Shown: positions 42,364-51,239, counted from the first letter of the stretch. The stretch: 64,000 nucleotides of DNA from Paramagnetospirillum caucaseum (GCF_000342045.1 NZ_AONQ01000022.1:1-64000); one strand, 5' to 3'. Numbers and translations: made by a program. The notes: generated by a model not told the origin, from the letters alone.

Positions 42364-42765
42364 ATGATTACGATCCGGAAACTGTCGGCCACGATCGTGG
42401 CAGCCGGCGCGCTGGCGCTTTTTGTCCTTCCCGCCGCCGCCGGAGACGTCAAGCAGCAGGCGGCCACCGCCGCCGCCCATGCCGGCATGGCGGCCGCCTC
42501 TGCCGAGATGAAGATGGTCAAGGGCCATCTCCAGCACGTGATCAACTGCCTGGTCGGCCCGGCCGGCGAGGGATTCGATCCCGCCCAGGCCAATCCCTGC
42601 AAGGATCAGGGGTTCGGGGCCATTCCCGACGCCCCCATGGACAAGATGCCGGCCCTGCAGGCCGCGCTGAAGATGGCCAAGGAAGGGGCGGCCGAGCCCG
42701 ATCTGGCCAAGGCCCGCGAAAAGGCGGCGGCCACCCAGGCGGCCTTGGGCAAGATATCCATGTAA
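42364..42765 (+). CDS. Small exported protein with His/Cys motif
   Basis: A 133-residue protein with a signal peptide (KLSATIVAAGALALFVLPAAAG). The mature part is Ala/Lys/Met-rich and helical. A conserved-looking segment HLQHVINCLVGPAGEGFDPAQANPC holds two histidines and two cysteines that could bind a metal or heme, or form a disulfide. I recall this motif in unassigned periplasmic proteins of related bacteria, but no function. GGGAGG seven bases before the ATG at 42364 is a clear ribosome site. Confidence 0.65.
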   Translation: MITIRKLSATIVAAGALALFVLPAAAGDVKQQAATAAAHAGMAAASAEMKMVKGHLQHVINCLVGPAGEGFDPAQANPCKDQGFGAIPDAPMDKMPALQAALKMAKEGAAEPDLAKAREKAAATQAALGKISM

Positions 42766-43118
42766 ATGGTAAGACCACTCGGCGCCGCGGAATGAAAAAT
42801 CATCGGCCATAATTTGGTGGTGGCGGCAGCTACTCTTGGAAGTCTGGAAATATCTCCCCAGGGTTATCGCTGTCGGCTTCTATCTAAATCATCGGTTGAT
42901 GAATTTTATTCGGGGCACCATGGGGTATCGCCGAACGTGATGTCTTGAAAGTCGTTTTATAACAGTCTGTTGCCGTGGCTATGCCTACTTGTGGCATAGG
43001 CGGTAATGGCAAAGTATTGCCCTTTGCCATGCCTTGTATTGAGTGAATATCGCTTAACTTTCCGATGCTTCCGTGTATTGTGCGCCGCTTGGTAAAGATG
43101 CATTTCGGGGGCATCTGA
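42766..43118. other. AT-richer intergenic region with two adjacent hairpins
   Basis: This 353-base stretch is much richer in A/T than its surroundings and holds no credible gene. Near its end two hairpins lie side by side: CTATGCC/GGCATAG (42979-42999) and ATGGCAAAG/CTTTGCCAT (43006-43030), each with a seven-base loop. They stand about 90 bases before the GTG start of a diguanylate cyclase gene and could belong to its mRNA leader. They do not match the known cyclic di-GMP riboswitch classes. Confidence 0.5.
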
Positions 43119-44834
43119 GTGATCGTCAATCTGCGCATCGGCATCCGTTTGTCCCTGATCGTCGTCATCTTGCTGGCGGCGTTGGCCGGCGTGTCGTTTT
43201 ACGCCCTGCACGAGATTCGCGACCGCCTGCTGGCCGAGCGCCAGAGCCAGACCCGCATCATGGTGCAAGGCGCGCTGACCCAGATCGTCCGCTTCCACGC
43301 CATGGAATTGGACGGCGTCATCTCGCGCGAGGTGGCGCAGAAGATGGCGCTGCGGGCGGCGGATACCCTGCGCTACGGTCCCGACCAGTATGTCTGGGTC
43401 AACGATTCCCGTCCGGTGGTGCTGTCCCATCCCATCGAGGCCATGGTCGGCCGCAATGTGGGCGACCTCAGGGACGCGGACGGGCGCCCGCTGTTCCGCG
43501 AGTTCATCCGCATCAGCACCGCCAGCGGCCACGGCACGGTGACCTACAAGTGGCCACGGGTGAACGACGACGTGCCGCGCCTCAAGATCTCGTACGTGGA
43601 GGGCTTCGCGCCCTGGGACTGGACGGTGGGGTCCGGCGTCTATGTGGACGACATCGACGCCGCCTATGACGCGGCGGCGCGGCGCTTCGGCCTGTTCGCC
43701 CTGCTGGCCGGGCTGGCCAGTGCGCTGGTGGTCTGGCTGGTGGGGTCGACCATCACCCGGCCGCTTAGCCAGATCACCCGCCACATGACCCGGCTGGCCT
43801 CGGGGCAGGACGTGGGGGTGCCGGAAACCTCGCGCGCCGACGAGGTGGGGGAACTGATGCGGGCCATGGCCGCCTTCAAGCGGCATCTGGCCGAGAAGGA
43901 GCAGTTCCGCGAGGCCCACGACTGCGTCCTGCGCGAGGCCGGCACCGTCTTCAACCTGATCGGCGATGCGGTGATGGTCACCGACGCCCGCAACCACATC
44001 AAGCTGGTCAATCCGGCCTTCACCCGTATCACCGGCTATGGTCCCGACGAGGTGATCGGCCGGTCGCCGTCCATCCTGGCCTCGGGGCGGCACGACGATG
44101 CCTTCTACACCGCCATGTGGGAGCATCTGGCCAAGACCGGCACCTGGAACGGCGAGATATGGAACCGCTCGAAGAGCGGGGAAACCTATCCCGAATGGCT
44201 GTCCATCACCGCCATCAAGGATCGCGGCGGCCAGGCCCAGGGCTATGTGGCCACCTTCAGCAACATCAGCGAGCGCAAGCGCCGCGAAACCCGCATGCGC
44301 TGGCAGGCCGAGCATGACGCCCTGACCGGCCTGGCCAACCGTTCGTGCTTCGAGACCTCGCTGGCGGTGGCCGTGGCCGAGGTCCGCGACAGGCAGGACG
44401 GTCTCGCCCTGCTCTACATCGACCTGGACGGCTTCAAGGCGGTCAACGACACCATGGGCCACGCCGCCGGCGACGCGGTGCTCATCGTGGTGGCCAAGCG
44501 CCTGCACGAGGTGGTGCGCGCCGACGACGTGGTGGCGCGCCTGGGCGGCGACGAGTTCGCGGTGGTGATACCCGCCCTGCACCGCCAGGCCGACGCCCTG
44601 GCCATCGCCGAGAAGATCGTGTCGCGGCTGTCCGAGCCCTTCGTGATCGGCCGGAACGTGGCCCATATCGGCGCCAGCGTCGGCATCGCCCTCTATCCCG
44701 ATCACGGCGCATCGCCCGACGAGTTGACCACGGCCGCCGATGCCGCCATGTACCGGCGCAAGCAGGCGGGACGCAACGGCGTCGCCATGGCCGAGGCGGC
44801 AGCGGCGCGGCCGGTTGCCGCTACCGTCCCCTGA
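43119..44834 (+). CDS. Cache-HAMP-PAS-GGDEF membrane diguanylate cyclase
   Basis: A 571-residue inner-membrane protein. TM1 (11-30), a periplasmic Cache-type sensor (about 35-185, with YVWVNDSRPVVLSHP and DWTVGSGVYVDDID), TM2 (190-210), a HAMP unit (211-262), one PAS domain (270-385) and a GGDEF domain (395-560) follow in order. The active site is a perfect GGDEF (476-480) and the RxxD inhibition site is RADD (467-470). The single-Cache sensor type often binds small organic acids. The GTG start follows GGGGG, and the end overlaps the convergent cbiX gene by 14 bases. Confidence 0.92.
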   Translation: MIVNLRIGIRLSLIVVILLAALAGVSFYALHEIRDRLLAERQSQTRIMVQGALTQIVRFHAMELDGVISREVAQKMALRAADTLRYGPDQYVWVNDSRPVVLSHPIEAMVGRNVGDLRDADGRPLFREFIRISTASGHGTVTYKWPRVNDDVPRLKISYVEGFAPWDWTVGSGVYVDDIDAAYDAAARRFGLFALLAGLASALVVWLVGSTITRPLSQITRHMTRLASGQDVGVPETSRADEVGELMRAMAAFKRHLAEKEQFREAHDCVLREAGTVFNLIGDAVMVTDARNHIKLVNPAFTRITGYGPDEVIGRSPSILASGRHDDAFYTAMWEHLAKTGTWNGEIWNRSKSGETYPEWLSITAIKDRGGQAQGYVATFSNISERKRRETRMRWQAEHDALTGLANRSCFETSLAVAVAEVRDRQDGLALLYIDLDGFKAVNDTMGHAAGDAVLIVVAKRLHEVVRADDVVARLGGDEFAVVIPALHRQADALAIAEKIVSRLSEPFVIGRNVAHIGASVGIALYPDHGASPDELTTAADAAMYRRKQAGRNGVAMAEAAAARPVAATVP

Positions 44835-45579
44835 CCAGGTCGAGGATGATTTCTTCCAGTTCCGGTTCGGCGCCCAGGCCGGTGCCCAGGGCCACTTGGC
44901 GGCCATGGCTGGTCACCGGGCCGGTTTCACCCTGAGCGAGGCCGAACAGCGGCGGAATGTCGCGGCCGGCGTGCATCCCTTGCGCCACCAGCAGGGGCAG
45001 CGCCACCACGCGCCGGCCCCGGACCATCTCCGGCCATTGGCCGGCAAAGGGCTCCTGTTCCAGGAAAGTCAGCCTTACCTCGGCGAAATGGGCCATACCC
45101 TCCAGGGCGGCGGCGATGGCGCGGGGAGTCTCGCCCGCGCCGCCCGGCCGGGCCGAGCCGTGGGCGATGAGCAGCAGGCTGGTATCCGCCGGACTCCAGC
45201 CGCAGCCCCGCGACACCCCGTCGGCGCGGCATGCCAGCAAGCCCGGCAGGCGGGGATGGGTGCCGGCCGGCTCGGTATAGATCACCCGGCGGTCGCCGCG
45301 CTCTGTAACCTGACCGGTCAGTCCAATTTCACGCGGGATCAGGGTGCCGGTATAGAAACCGCGCCCGGCGAAGACCGGAACCACGTAGACCGTCGGGGAT
45401 GCGACCAGGGACAGGGCGGCGGCCAGCGGCGGGTTCTGCTTCATGAACACCGCCGCCACCTCGGCGAACAGCCGGCGGCGCCGGATGGATTCGGCCAGGG
45501 CGAGGATGGGACGGGCGGCGTCGGGATAATTACCCGAGCCATGTCCCACCAGGACCAGGGCCGAATCGGAAAGGGTCAT
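44821..45579 (-). CDS. cbiX: Sirohydrochlorin chelatase-like protein (CbiX, two-domain form)
   Basis: A 252-residue protein with two CbiX repeats: VLVGHGSGNYPDAARPI in the first and LLIAHGSARPGGAGETPRAI in the second. The histidines in these repeats are the metal-binding and catalytic residues of class II chelatases that insert cobalt (or iron) into sirohydrochlorin. The start overlaps the cobA stop as ATGA, so both steps are produced together. The metal, cobalt for cobalamin or iron for siroheme, is not decided by the sequence. Confidence 0.85.
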   Translation of the reverse strand: MTLSDSALVLVGHGSGNYPDAARPILALAESIRRRRLFAEVAAVFMKQNPPLAAALSLVASPTVYVVPVFAGRGFYTGTLIPREIGLTGQVTERGDRRVIYTEPAGTHPRLPGLLACRADGVSRGCGWSPADTSLLLIAHGSARPGGAGETPRAIAAALEGMAHFAEVRLTFLEQEPFAGQWPEMVRGRRVVALPLLVAQGMHAGRDIPPLFGLAQGETGPVTSHGRQVALGTGLGAEPELEEIILDLVRGR

Positions 45580-46361
45580 GACGGGCCGAACCAGTCCAAC
45601 TCGTCGGCCAGCCCCACCACCCGGCCGATGATCAGCAGGGTGGGGGCCTGCAGGCCGGCGGCGGCGGTCAGGTCCAGCAGGGTGGCCAGGGTGCCGACCA
45701 CCCGGCGCTGGCGCGGCGTGGTGCCGCTCTCGACGGCGGCGGCGGGGGTGTCGGCCGGCAGGCCGGCGGCCATCAGGCGGGCGGCGATCTCCGGCAGGGC
45801 CTGCAGGCCCATATAGACCGCCAGGGTGACCTCGGGATCGGCCAGCTTGGTCCAGTCCAGGTCGAGGGAGCGCTCGCCCTGCAGATGGCCGGTGACGAAG
45901 CGCACCCCGGTGGCCAGCCCGCGATGGGTCAGGGGAATGCCGGCATAGGTGGAACAGCCGGCGGCGGCGCTGATGCCCGGCACCACCTCGAAGGCGATGC
46001 CGTGGCGGGCCAGATGCAGGGCCTCCTCGCTGCCGCGCCCGAAGACGAAGGGGTCGCCGCCCTTGAGCCGTACCACGTCGCGGCCCGAACGCGCCAGACG
46101 GAGCAGCAGGTCGTTGATCTCGTCCTGGACCAGATGGTGGTTGCCCAGCGCCTTGCCGGCATAGATCCGCTCGGCGGCGGCGGGAATCAGCTCCATGATC
46201 TCTTTGCTGACCAGTCGGTCATAGACCACCAGGGCGGCGCCCTGGATCAGGCGCAGCGCCTTGACGGTCAGCAGGTCGGGGTCGCCCGGCCCCGCACCGA
46301 TCAGAAAAACCCGTCCAGCCTTGGCATCTCCAGCCCTGGTATCCAGCGTGGCCACGCTCAT
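45576..46361 (-). CDS. cobA: Uroporphyrinogen-III C-methyltransferase
   Basis: A 261-residue SAM-dependent enzyme that makes precorrin-2, the branch point to siroheme and cobalamin. Family sequences FLIGAGPGDPDLLTVKAL, DVVRLKGGDPFVFGRGSEE and VPGISAAAGCSTYAGIPLTHRG are all present. It is the short, single-domain type, without the CysG dehydrogenase/ferrochelatase part, which fits a separate chelatase gene next door. An unusually AT-rich palindrome precedes it. Confidence 0.93.
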   Translation of the reverse strand: MSVATLDTRAGDAKAGRVFLIGAGPGDPDLLTVKALRLIQGAALVVYDRLVSKEIMELIPAAAERIYAGKALGNHHLVQDEINDLLLRLARSGRDVVRLKGGDPFVFGRGSEEALHLARHGIAFEVVPGISAAAGCSTYAGIPLTHRGLATGVRFVTGHLQGERSLDLDWTKLADPEVTLAVYMGLQALPEIAARLMAAGLPADTPAAAVESGTTPRQRRVVGTLATLLDLTAAAGLQAPTLLIIGRVVGLADELDWFGPS

Positions 46362-46378
46362 CGTGTCTCCGGCTCTAT

Positions 46379-46390
46379 TATATTAATATA
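46379..46390. promoter_or_regulatory. AT-only palindrome before cobA
   Basis: TATATTAATATA is a perfect 12-base palindrome in a strongly AT-rich stretch, 18 bases before the cobA start and 79 before the divergent channel gene. It may serve as a promoter element or operator for either; the sequence alone does not tell. Confidence 0.3.
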
Positions 46391-46468
46391 CACTAAAGTA
46401 ACGCATCCGGTCGGCGCCATGAAATTCCGTCACCGTCCGGCCCTTTCCCTCGCCGGGGCTGCTCGGAT

Positions 46469-47551
46469 ATGGTGGCGCAAAATAGCGTCTTTAACATCGG
46501 CCATTTTGTGACCCAAAGCCATTCCGCCCATCCGCAGCCGTCACAACCGCAACCGGGGCATCCGCATCCGGGCCCGCGGCATGTGCGGCGGCGGCGCACC
46601 TTGCGGCGCACGGTCTACCACATGCTGGGCGGCGAAGGCCATTCCGACCTGCTGGTCAAGGTGGTCGACGCCTTCCTGATCGCCCTGATCGTGCTGAACG
46701 TGGTGGCGGTGGTGCTGGAATCCATCGAGCATCTGTCCATCGCCCACGGGCCGGTCTTCCACGCCTTCGACCTGGCCTCGGTGGCCATCTTCAGCCTGGA
46801 ATACCTGCTGCGCCTGTGGACGGCGGTGGAGATCGACGATCCCCGCTTCCGCCATCCCCTGTGGGGGCGGCTGCGCTGGGCGGTGTCGCCCATGGCCATC
46901 GTCGACCTGCTGGCGGTGCTGCCCTTCTACATGGGCATGTTCGTCGAACTGGACCTCAGGGCGATCCGGGTGCTGCGCGTGCTGCGGGTCTTCAAGCTGG
47001 GGCGCTATTCCCTGGCCATGAGCGTCATGGCGGCGGTGGCGCGCCAGGAGGCGCGCTCGATCAGCGCCGTGCTGTTCGTGATGGCGGTGATCCTGGTCCT
47101 GACGTCGAGCCTGATCTACCTGTTCGAGCACCGGGCCCAGCCCCACGTGTTCAGCGACATCCCCACCGCCATGTGGTGGGCGGTGGTGACCCTGACCACG
47201 CTGGGCTATGGCGATATGGTGCCGATCACCCCGCTGGGCCGGCTGCTCGGCGCGCTGACCGCCATCCTGGGCGTCGGCATGATCGCCCTGCCCGCCGGTG
47301 TGCTGGCCTCGGGTTTTTCCGAGCAGATGCGCATCCGCCGCGAGGAATACCGCGAGGCGGTGGAGAAGGCCCTGGAGGACGGCTCCATCAACCGTTCGGA
47401 GCGCCGCCTGCTGGACCGCACCCGGCGCACCCTGCAGCTGTCCGAGGAGGAGGCGTCGCTGATCCTGCGGCAGTCGGTGGAGACGGGGCACGTATGCCCC
47501 CACTGCGCCAAGCCGCTGCGGGGGCCGCATTCCCATCCGGAAGAGGATTGA
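46469..47551 (+). CDS. Voltage-gated potassium channel-like protein
   Basis: A 360-residue six-helix channel. After a His/Pro/Arg-rich N-terminal tail (10-50) come S1-S3, then an S4 with arginines at every third place (LDLRAIRVLRVLRVFKLGRYS, about 161-181), and the pore with the filter TLTTLGYGD (241-249). The C-terminal part is a charged helix ending in a CPHC zinc-ribbon-like motif (HVCPHCAKPL) and His-rich residues. It resembles the KvAP-type bacterial Kv channels. The tail could bind metal or another protein. The start 46469 has only a weak ribosome site. Confidence 0.87.
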   Translation: MVAQNSVFNIGHFVTQSHSAHPQPSQPQPGHPHPGPRHVRRRRTLRRTVYHMLGGEGHSDLLVKVVDAFLIALIVLNVVAVVLESIEHLSIAHGPVFHAFDLASVAIFSLEYLLRLWTAVEIDDPRFRHPLWGRLRWAVSPMAIVDLLAVLPFYMGMFVELDLRAIRVLRVLRVFKLGRYSLAMSVMAAVARQEARSISAVLFVMAVILVLTSSLIYLFEHRAQPHVFSDIPTAMWWAVVTLTTLGYGDMVPITPLGRLLGALTAILGVGMIALPAGVLASGFSEQMRIRREEYREAVEKALEDGSINRSERRLLDRTRRTLQLSEEEASLILRQSVETGHVCPHCAKPLRGPHSHPEED

Positions 47552-47553
47552 GC

Positions 47554-47608
47554 GGGCGCTCCAAGGCGCCCTCTTTCCCGGAACGCGGCCGTCCCGGCCG
47601 CATTCCGG
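47554..47608. terminator. Two tandem hairpins between convergent genes
   Basis: GGGCGC/GCGCCC (47554-47571) is followed by TCTTTCCC, a T-rich run suited to the plus strand. A second, longer stem of 14 bases with one G-T pair (47578-47608) follows. Together they can end both the channel gene and the convergent minus-strand gene. Confidence 0.6.
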
Positions 47609-47617
47609 TCCGCCCGG

Positions 47618-49315
47618 TCAGCCGAAGCCGGCCTTGACCAGCAGGATGTGAAAGTCGCGCAGCGCCTTCTGGGCCCGCACCGGGTCGGTGAAGCCGTCGA
47701 TGAAATGGGCGTCGAAATTGGGTTGGCGCAGCAGCGACAGGATGCGCTGGCGGGCGCGGTTCATGGCCTTGCCCTCGGGCAGCACGCCGGCGGCGCAGAA
47801 CTGCACCAGACGGACGGCGCGGTCGCGCAGGTGGGAATCCTGGTGGTCCAGCTTCTCGACGATTTGCTCGGTGACCAGATAGGCCTCCAGCATGGTGTCG
47901 ATGAAGCCGCAGATCTTCTCGCGGACCGCCGGCGGAAAGGCGGCGGCGGCGGCGATCTTGTGCGCCAGGGTGGCGCGCAGCATCTTTTCCTTGGGCGGCA
48001 GCGAGCGCACGCAGAAATCGCCCAGATGGCGGGCCGACAGGCAGTAATCCACCAGCTCGGCGATTTCCGGGGTGGCGGTGCCGCCCCAGGGCGAGCCGGC
48101 CAGGTCGCAGAGATAGACCAGGCCCTGTGCCCGGTCGGGCAGCATGCGGAACAGGCCGTTGACGGTGGCCTTGCGGCCGGGGGCGCCGCCCTGCTCGATC
48201 TGACGGGAATAGCGGATGGTCAACGCCTCGGCGGTTTCGGAGCCCGAGATGAAACCGGTGGGCGTCATGGTGCGCTCGACCAGCTTCTTCAGCTCCTCCA
48301 GTTCCTTGCCGCTTTCGCTGCGGTAGAGCGGATTGGGCGACCTGATCTGGCGGTGGGCGCGGTCCAGCATGCAGGCGCGGCTGATGGGCAGCTTCTTCTC
48401 GGCGAACAGGCGGTTGAGGATTTCGGCGGATTCGCCGGCCTCGCTCTTCTCGGTGGGGAACTTGCCGTCTGCCAGATCGAACATGCGGCAGATGGCGGCG
48501 CCCAGGCCCGGCTGCCAGCCCAGGATCTCCTGCACCACGGCGGAGCCCAGCACGTCGGCGATGACGCCGTCCAGCAATTCCACGGCATGGGGATCGGAAT
48601 CCTCCACCGCCAGCTTGCACAGGAACTCCAGCTTGCCCACCCAGGAGCGCGCGTTGATCAGGTCGCGCGACAGCAGCACCATGGCCAGGTAATCGACGTC
48701 CTCGCCCCCGGCCTGGGCGCGGATTTCCTTGATGGCGTCGGAGAAACAGCCGTCCAGCTTGGGCAGCTTGACGTTCTCCACCCGCTTGGCGCGGGCCGAG
48801 ATGTCGTCGATGGACTTGAAGATCTCCTGGCTGCGCGACTTGGAATCCTGCTCGGAATCCTTGGTCTGCAACTGGGACACCCGGTCCACGGCGGAGGGCA
48901 CCAGGGTATCCTTGTCCTGAAGCCGCTTCAGTTCCTTGTAATTGTGCATCAGCTCGGTGGGCGTCAGGATCGCCTTGTCGAGATAGCTGCGGAAGATGCG
49001 GTTGACCGTATTGCGGCCCTGCGGCCCCATGAACTCTTCCGGGGTCTCGCACTTTTCCGGGACTTCGTCGATCTGGGAGATGCGGACCGGGCCGTCATCG
49101 GCGCCCGCCCGGGTCTGGGCGAAGATCTCGGTCTCGTCCATGGTGCCGTCGGAGCGCATCCAGTTGCGGACGATCCGGGCGCCCTCGCACTTCTTGTCGG
49201 CCAGGAACTTCTTGGCCAGCGCCCGCGCTTCCACTTCCTTGGGAACGACCGTCTCGGTCGCCCACCGGCCGCCCTTGTTGACCTGAACCTCGAAATTTTC
49301 TCGACTTGAGACCAT
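47618..49315 (-). CDS. Unrecognised 565-residue soluble protein
   Basis: No family is recognised. The first 75 residues hold a compact unit (NFEVQVNKGGRWATETVVP, then ARALAKKFLADKKCEGARIVRNW), followed by a largely helical protein with many Leu/Glu/Arg and no membrane segment. Sequences such as GSETAEALTIRYSRQIEQGGAPGRKATVNGLFRM and the helical end (KALRDFHILLVKAG) suggest helical repeats. The start MVSSRENFEV at 49315 is preferred over an upstream frame opening that lacks coding character. The gene stands alone. Confidence 0.6.
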   Translation of the reverse strand: MVSSRENFEVQVNKGGRWATETVVPKEVEARALAKKFLADKKCEGARIVRNWMRSDGTMDETEIFAQTRAGADDGPVRISQIDEVPEKCETPEEFMGPQGRNTVNRIFRSYLDKAILTPTELMHNYKELKRLQDKDTLVPSAVDRVSQLQTKDSEQDSKSRSQEIFKSIDDISARAKRVENVKLPKLDGCFSDAIKEIRAQAGGEDVDYLAMVLLSRDLINARSWVGKLEFLCKLAVEDSDPHAVELLDGVIADVLGSAVVQEILGWQPGLGAAICRMFDLADGKFPTEKSEAGESAEILNRLFAEKKLPISRACMLDRAHRQIRSPNPLYRSESGKELEELKKLVERTMTPTGFISGSETAEALTIRYSRQIEQGGAPGRKATVNGLFRMLPDRAQGLVYLCDLAGSPWGGTATPEIAELVDYCLSARHLGDFCVRSLPPKEKMLRATLAHKIAAAAAFPPAVREKICGFIDTMLEAYLVTEQIVEKLDHQDSHLRDRAVRLVQFCAAGVLPEGKAMNRARQRILSLLRQPNFDAHFIDGFTDPVRAQKALRDFHILLVKAGFG

Positions 49316-49530
49316 TCTGGTCCTCGCCCGCCACTTATATTTGTTTCTCGCCCGAACCCTCCAGTTCTGGACGTATTCAAGAAAAATAACCATTGGCGAC
49401 ACACTGTGTCACGGGATTATTCGAATAGTCTCCAGGGAGGCATGCAGATAAGCCGGGTTGCGGTTCGCTGCGCAAACGTCCAGAATCCTTGACGGACCCA
49501 TGGGGAATGGGCCGGGGGAGGACTGAGGCC

Positions 49531-49869
49531 ATGTCGGCATACAGGATATCGTATATACGTTCGACAGGGTGGACACGGCTGGGATTGGCTGGAGCCGTCG
49601 CTGTTCTGTTCGGAGCCCCCATGCTGTGGTCGTTGGGGGTGTTCGGCGCGGGAGACGACGCGCTGCATCGGACGGTGATCTTCACCCTGGCCGGACTGTG
49701 GTTCTTCGTGGGCACCTTCTACGTGATCGGCTGGGCCCTGCAGGGGTTCGTGATCCGCCAGAAGGTGGCGGACGAGGATGCCGACGACGTGCCGCCGGTC
49801 CGCCGGCCGCCGCCCAGCGCCCCGCCGCCGCCGTCCGCGCGTCCGCCGAGCCGGTCGCAGGGTCACTGA
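49531..49869 (+). CDS. Small two-helix membrane protein with Pro-rich tail
   Basis: A 112-residue protein with two hydrophobic helices (LGLAGAVAVLFGAPMLWSLGVF and VIFTLAGLWFFVGTFYVIGW), then an acidic turn (VADEDADDV) and a cytoplasmic tail of Pro/Arg/Ser. No family is recognised. GGAGG stands nine bases before the ATG at 49531. It is transcribed alone and its role is unknown. Confidence 0.55.
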   Translation: MSAYRISYIRSTGWTRLGLAGAVAVLFGAPMLWSLGVFGAGDDALHRTVIFTLAGLWFFVGTFYVIGWALQGFVIRQKVADEDADDVPPVRRPPPSAPPPPSARPPSRSQGH

Positions 49870-49966
49870 CGTCGACCACAGGGCTTCCCTTCGCCCCGGC
49901 GGCCCCGCTCCGGCCGCCGGGCGGTACCGCCATGCGGACCCTCCCCTTGAAACCCGCCGCCGTATC

Positions 49967-49992
49967 TATATATTAGCCTCACCTAAAATATT
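49967..49992. promoter_or_regulatory. AT-rich inverted repeat before the ahpD-yeeE operon
   Basis: TATATATTAG and CTAAAATATT are arranged as an inverted repeat (eight of ten pairs match) around six bases. The core TTAG-N6-CTAA is 25 bases before the AhpD-like start. ArsR-type persulfide sensors of the BigR group use AT-rich palindromes and control YeeE-like transporter genes, so a sulfur-responsive operator is possible. No such regulator gene is nearby. Confidence 0.4.
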
Positions 49993-50016
49993 ATTCTTCC
50001 CAAGGCGAGGTGCGTG

Positions 50017-50376
50017 ATGCTCAAGGACTGGAACGAATTGGCCAACGGGCTGTCCAAGATGGTCGGACAGGTGCGCGGCGGGGTGCCCGAGGTGATGAAG
50101 GGCTTTTCCGCCATGGCCAAGGCGGCCACCGCCGACGGTGTCCTGGACGGCAAAACCAAGGAGCTGATCGCCCTGGCGCTGGGCATCGCGGCGCGCTGCG
50201 ACGGCTGCCTGGCCTTCCACGCCAAGGCGGTGGTGGAACTGGGCGGCACCCGCGAGGAGGTCATGGAGACCATCGCCATGTCGGTGTACATGGGCGGCGG
50301 CCCATCGCTGATGTACGGCGCCCTGGCGCTGGAAGCCTATGACCAGTTCGCCGTCAGGAAGCAGGCCGCCGAATAA
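50017..50376 (+). CDS. AhpD/carboxymuconolactone decarboxylase-family protein
   Basis: A 119-residue all-helical protein with the redox motif RCDGCLAFHAKA (C61, C64, H68) and an upstream Glu (KTKELIAL, E49), as in AhpD-like peroxidase partners. The CxxC could reduce or transfer sulfur in the cytoplasm. Its stop overlaps the first YeeE start by one base (TAATG), so it belongs to a sulfur-related operon with the two membrane genes. Confidence 0.85.
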   Translation: MLKDWNELANGLSKMVGQVRGGVPEVMKGFSAMAKAATADGVLDGKTKELIALALGIAARCDGCLAFHAKAVVELGGTREEVMETIAMSVYMGGGPSLMYGALALEAYDQFAVRKQAAE

Positions 50377-50792
50377 TGGTGGCGCTGTCGGCCGCCGATT
50401 GGGGTCTTGCCCTGGCTGGCGGGGGATTGATCGGGCTGGCGGCGGCTGGCCTGATGCTGGCTTTCGGCCGGGTGGCCGGGGTCAGCGGGCTGGTCCGCAA
50501 CGCCCTGGCGGGACGGGTCGAGGCCATCGCCTTCGTGCTCGGCCTGCCGTTGGGCGCCCTGCTGGTCCAGGCCCTGCTGGCGTCGCCGCCGGTGACCGCC
50601 TTCGCTTCGCCGGGGCGGCTGGTCCTGGCCGGCCTGCTGGTGGGAATCGGGGCCGGGCTGGCCAACGGCTGCACCAGCGGCCACGCGGTGTGCGGCATCG
50701 CCCGGCTGTCGCCGCGCTCGCTGGTCGCCACCGTGCTGTTCATCGCGGTGGGAGCGGGAATGGTTGCCCTGGCGGGAGTGCCGGCGCCATGA
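50376..50792 (+). CDS. YeeE/YedE-family transporter, first half
   Basis: A 138-residue membrane protein with four hydrophobic stretches. The family core is NGCTSGHAVCGIARLSPRSL, with two cysteines positioned to handle a sulfur compound. YeeE/TsuA-type proteins bring thiosulfate or related sulfur into the cell through conserved cysteines. Here the transporter is split in two overlapping genes; this half holds the GCTSGH motif. Its stop overlaps the next start as ATGA. Confidence 0.85.
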   Translation: MVALSAADWGLALAGGGLIGLAAAGLMLAFGRVAGVSGLVRNALAGRVEAIAFVLGLPLGALLVQALLASPPVTAFASPGRLVLAGLLVGIGAGLANGCTSGHAVCGIARLSPRSLVATVLFIAVGAGMVALAGVPAP

Positions 50793-51202
50793 GCCGCGCC
50801 GCGCTTTTCCTGCTGTGCGGCGTGGTGTTCGGCGCCGGACTGGCCCTGTCGGGGATGACCGATCCGGCCAAGGTGATCGGCTTCCTGGATTTCTTCGGGC
50901 ATTGGGACCCCCGGCTGACCGCCACCATGGGCGGTGCCGTCGGTGTGGCGGCGCTCGGCCAGTGGCTGCTGCGCCGCCGGGGTCGGCCCATGCTGTGTGC
51001 CGGGATGCCCGCCGTGCCGCCGTCGCGTCTCGACGCCCGCCTGCTGATCGGTTCGGCGGTCTTCGGCGCCGGCTGGGGGCTGGCGGGATTGTGTCCGGCC
51101 CCCGCCCTGGCGGTTGCGGCGCAGTCCCCGGTGGCCCTGTGGTTCGTGGGCGGCTTCGTCGCCGGCCTGTTGGGGACGGCGCGTCCGGGCGGGAGAGGAT
51201 AA
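50789..51202 (+). CDS. YeeE/YedE-family transporter, second half
   Basis: A 137-residue partner of the preceding gene. It carries VVFGAGLALSGMTDPAKVIGFLDFFGHWDP and later FGAGWGLAGLCPAPALAV, with a conserved cysteine (GLCPAPA). Together the two proteins make up the fold of a full-length YeeE. The overlap of four bases indicates co-translation and probably a stoichiometric complex. Confidence 0.85.
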   Translation: MSRAALFLLCGVVFGAGLALSGMTDPAKVIGFLDFFGHWDPRLTATMGGAVGVAALGQWLLRRRGRPMLCAGMPAVPPSRLDARLLIGSAVFGAGWGLAGLCPAPALAVAAQSPVALWFVGGFVAGLLGTARPGGRG

Positions 51203-51239
51203 GCGGTTCCTCGGCGCCCGCCGGTGGGATGTCCGGGGC

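Noticed and set aside
42766-43118. Cyclic di-GMP riboswitch (GEMM) before the diguanylate cyclase
   Set aside because: The conserved core bases of GEMM-I and GEMM-II are missing.
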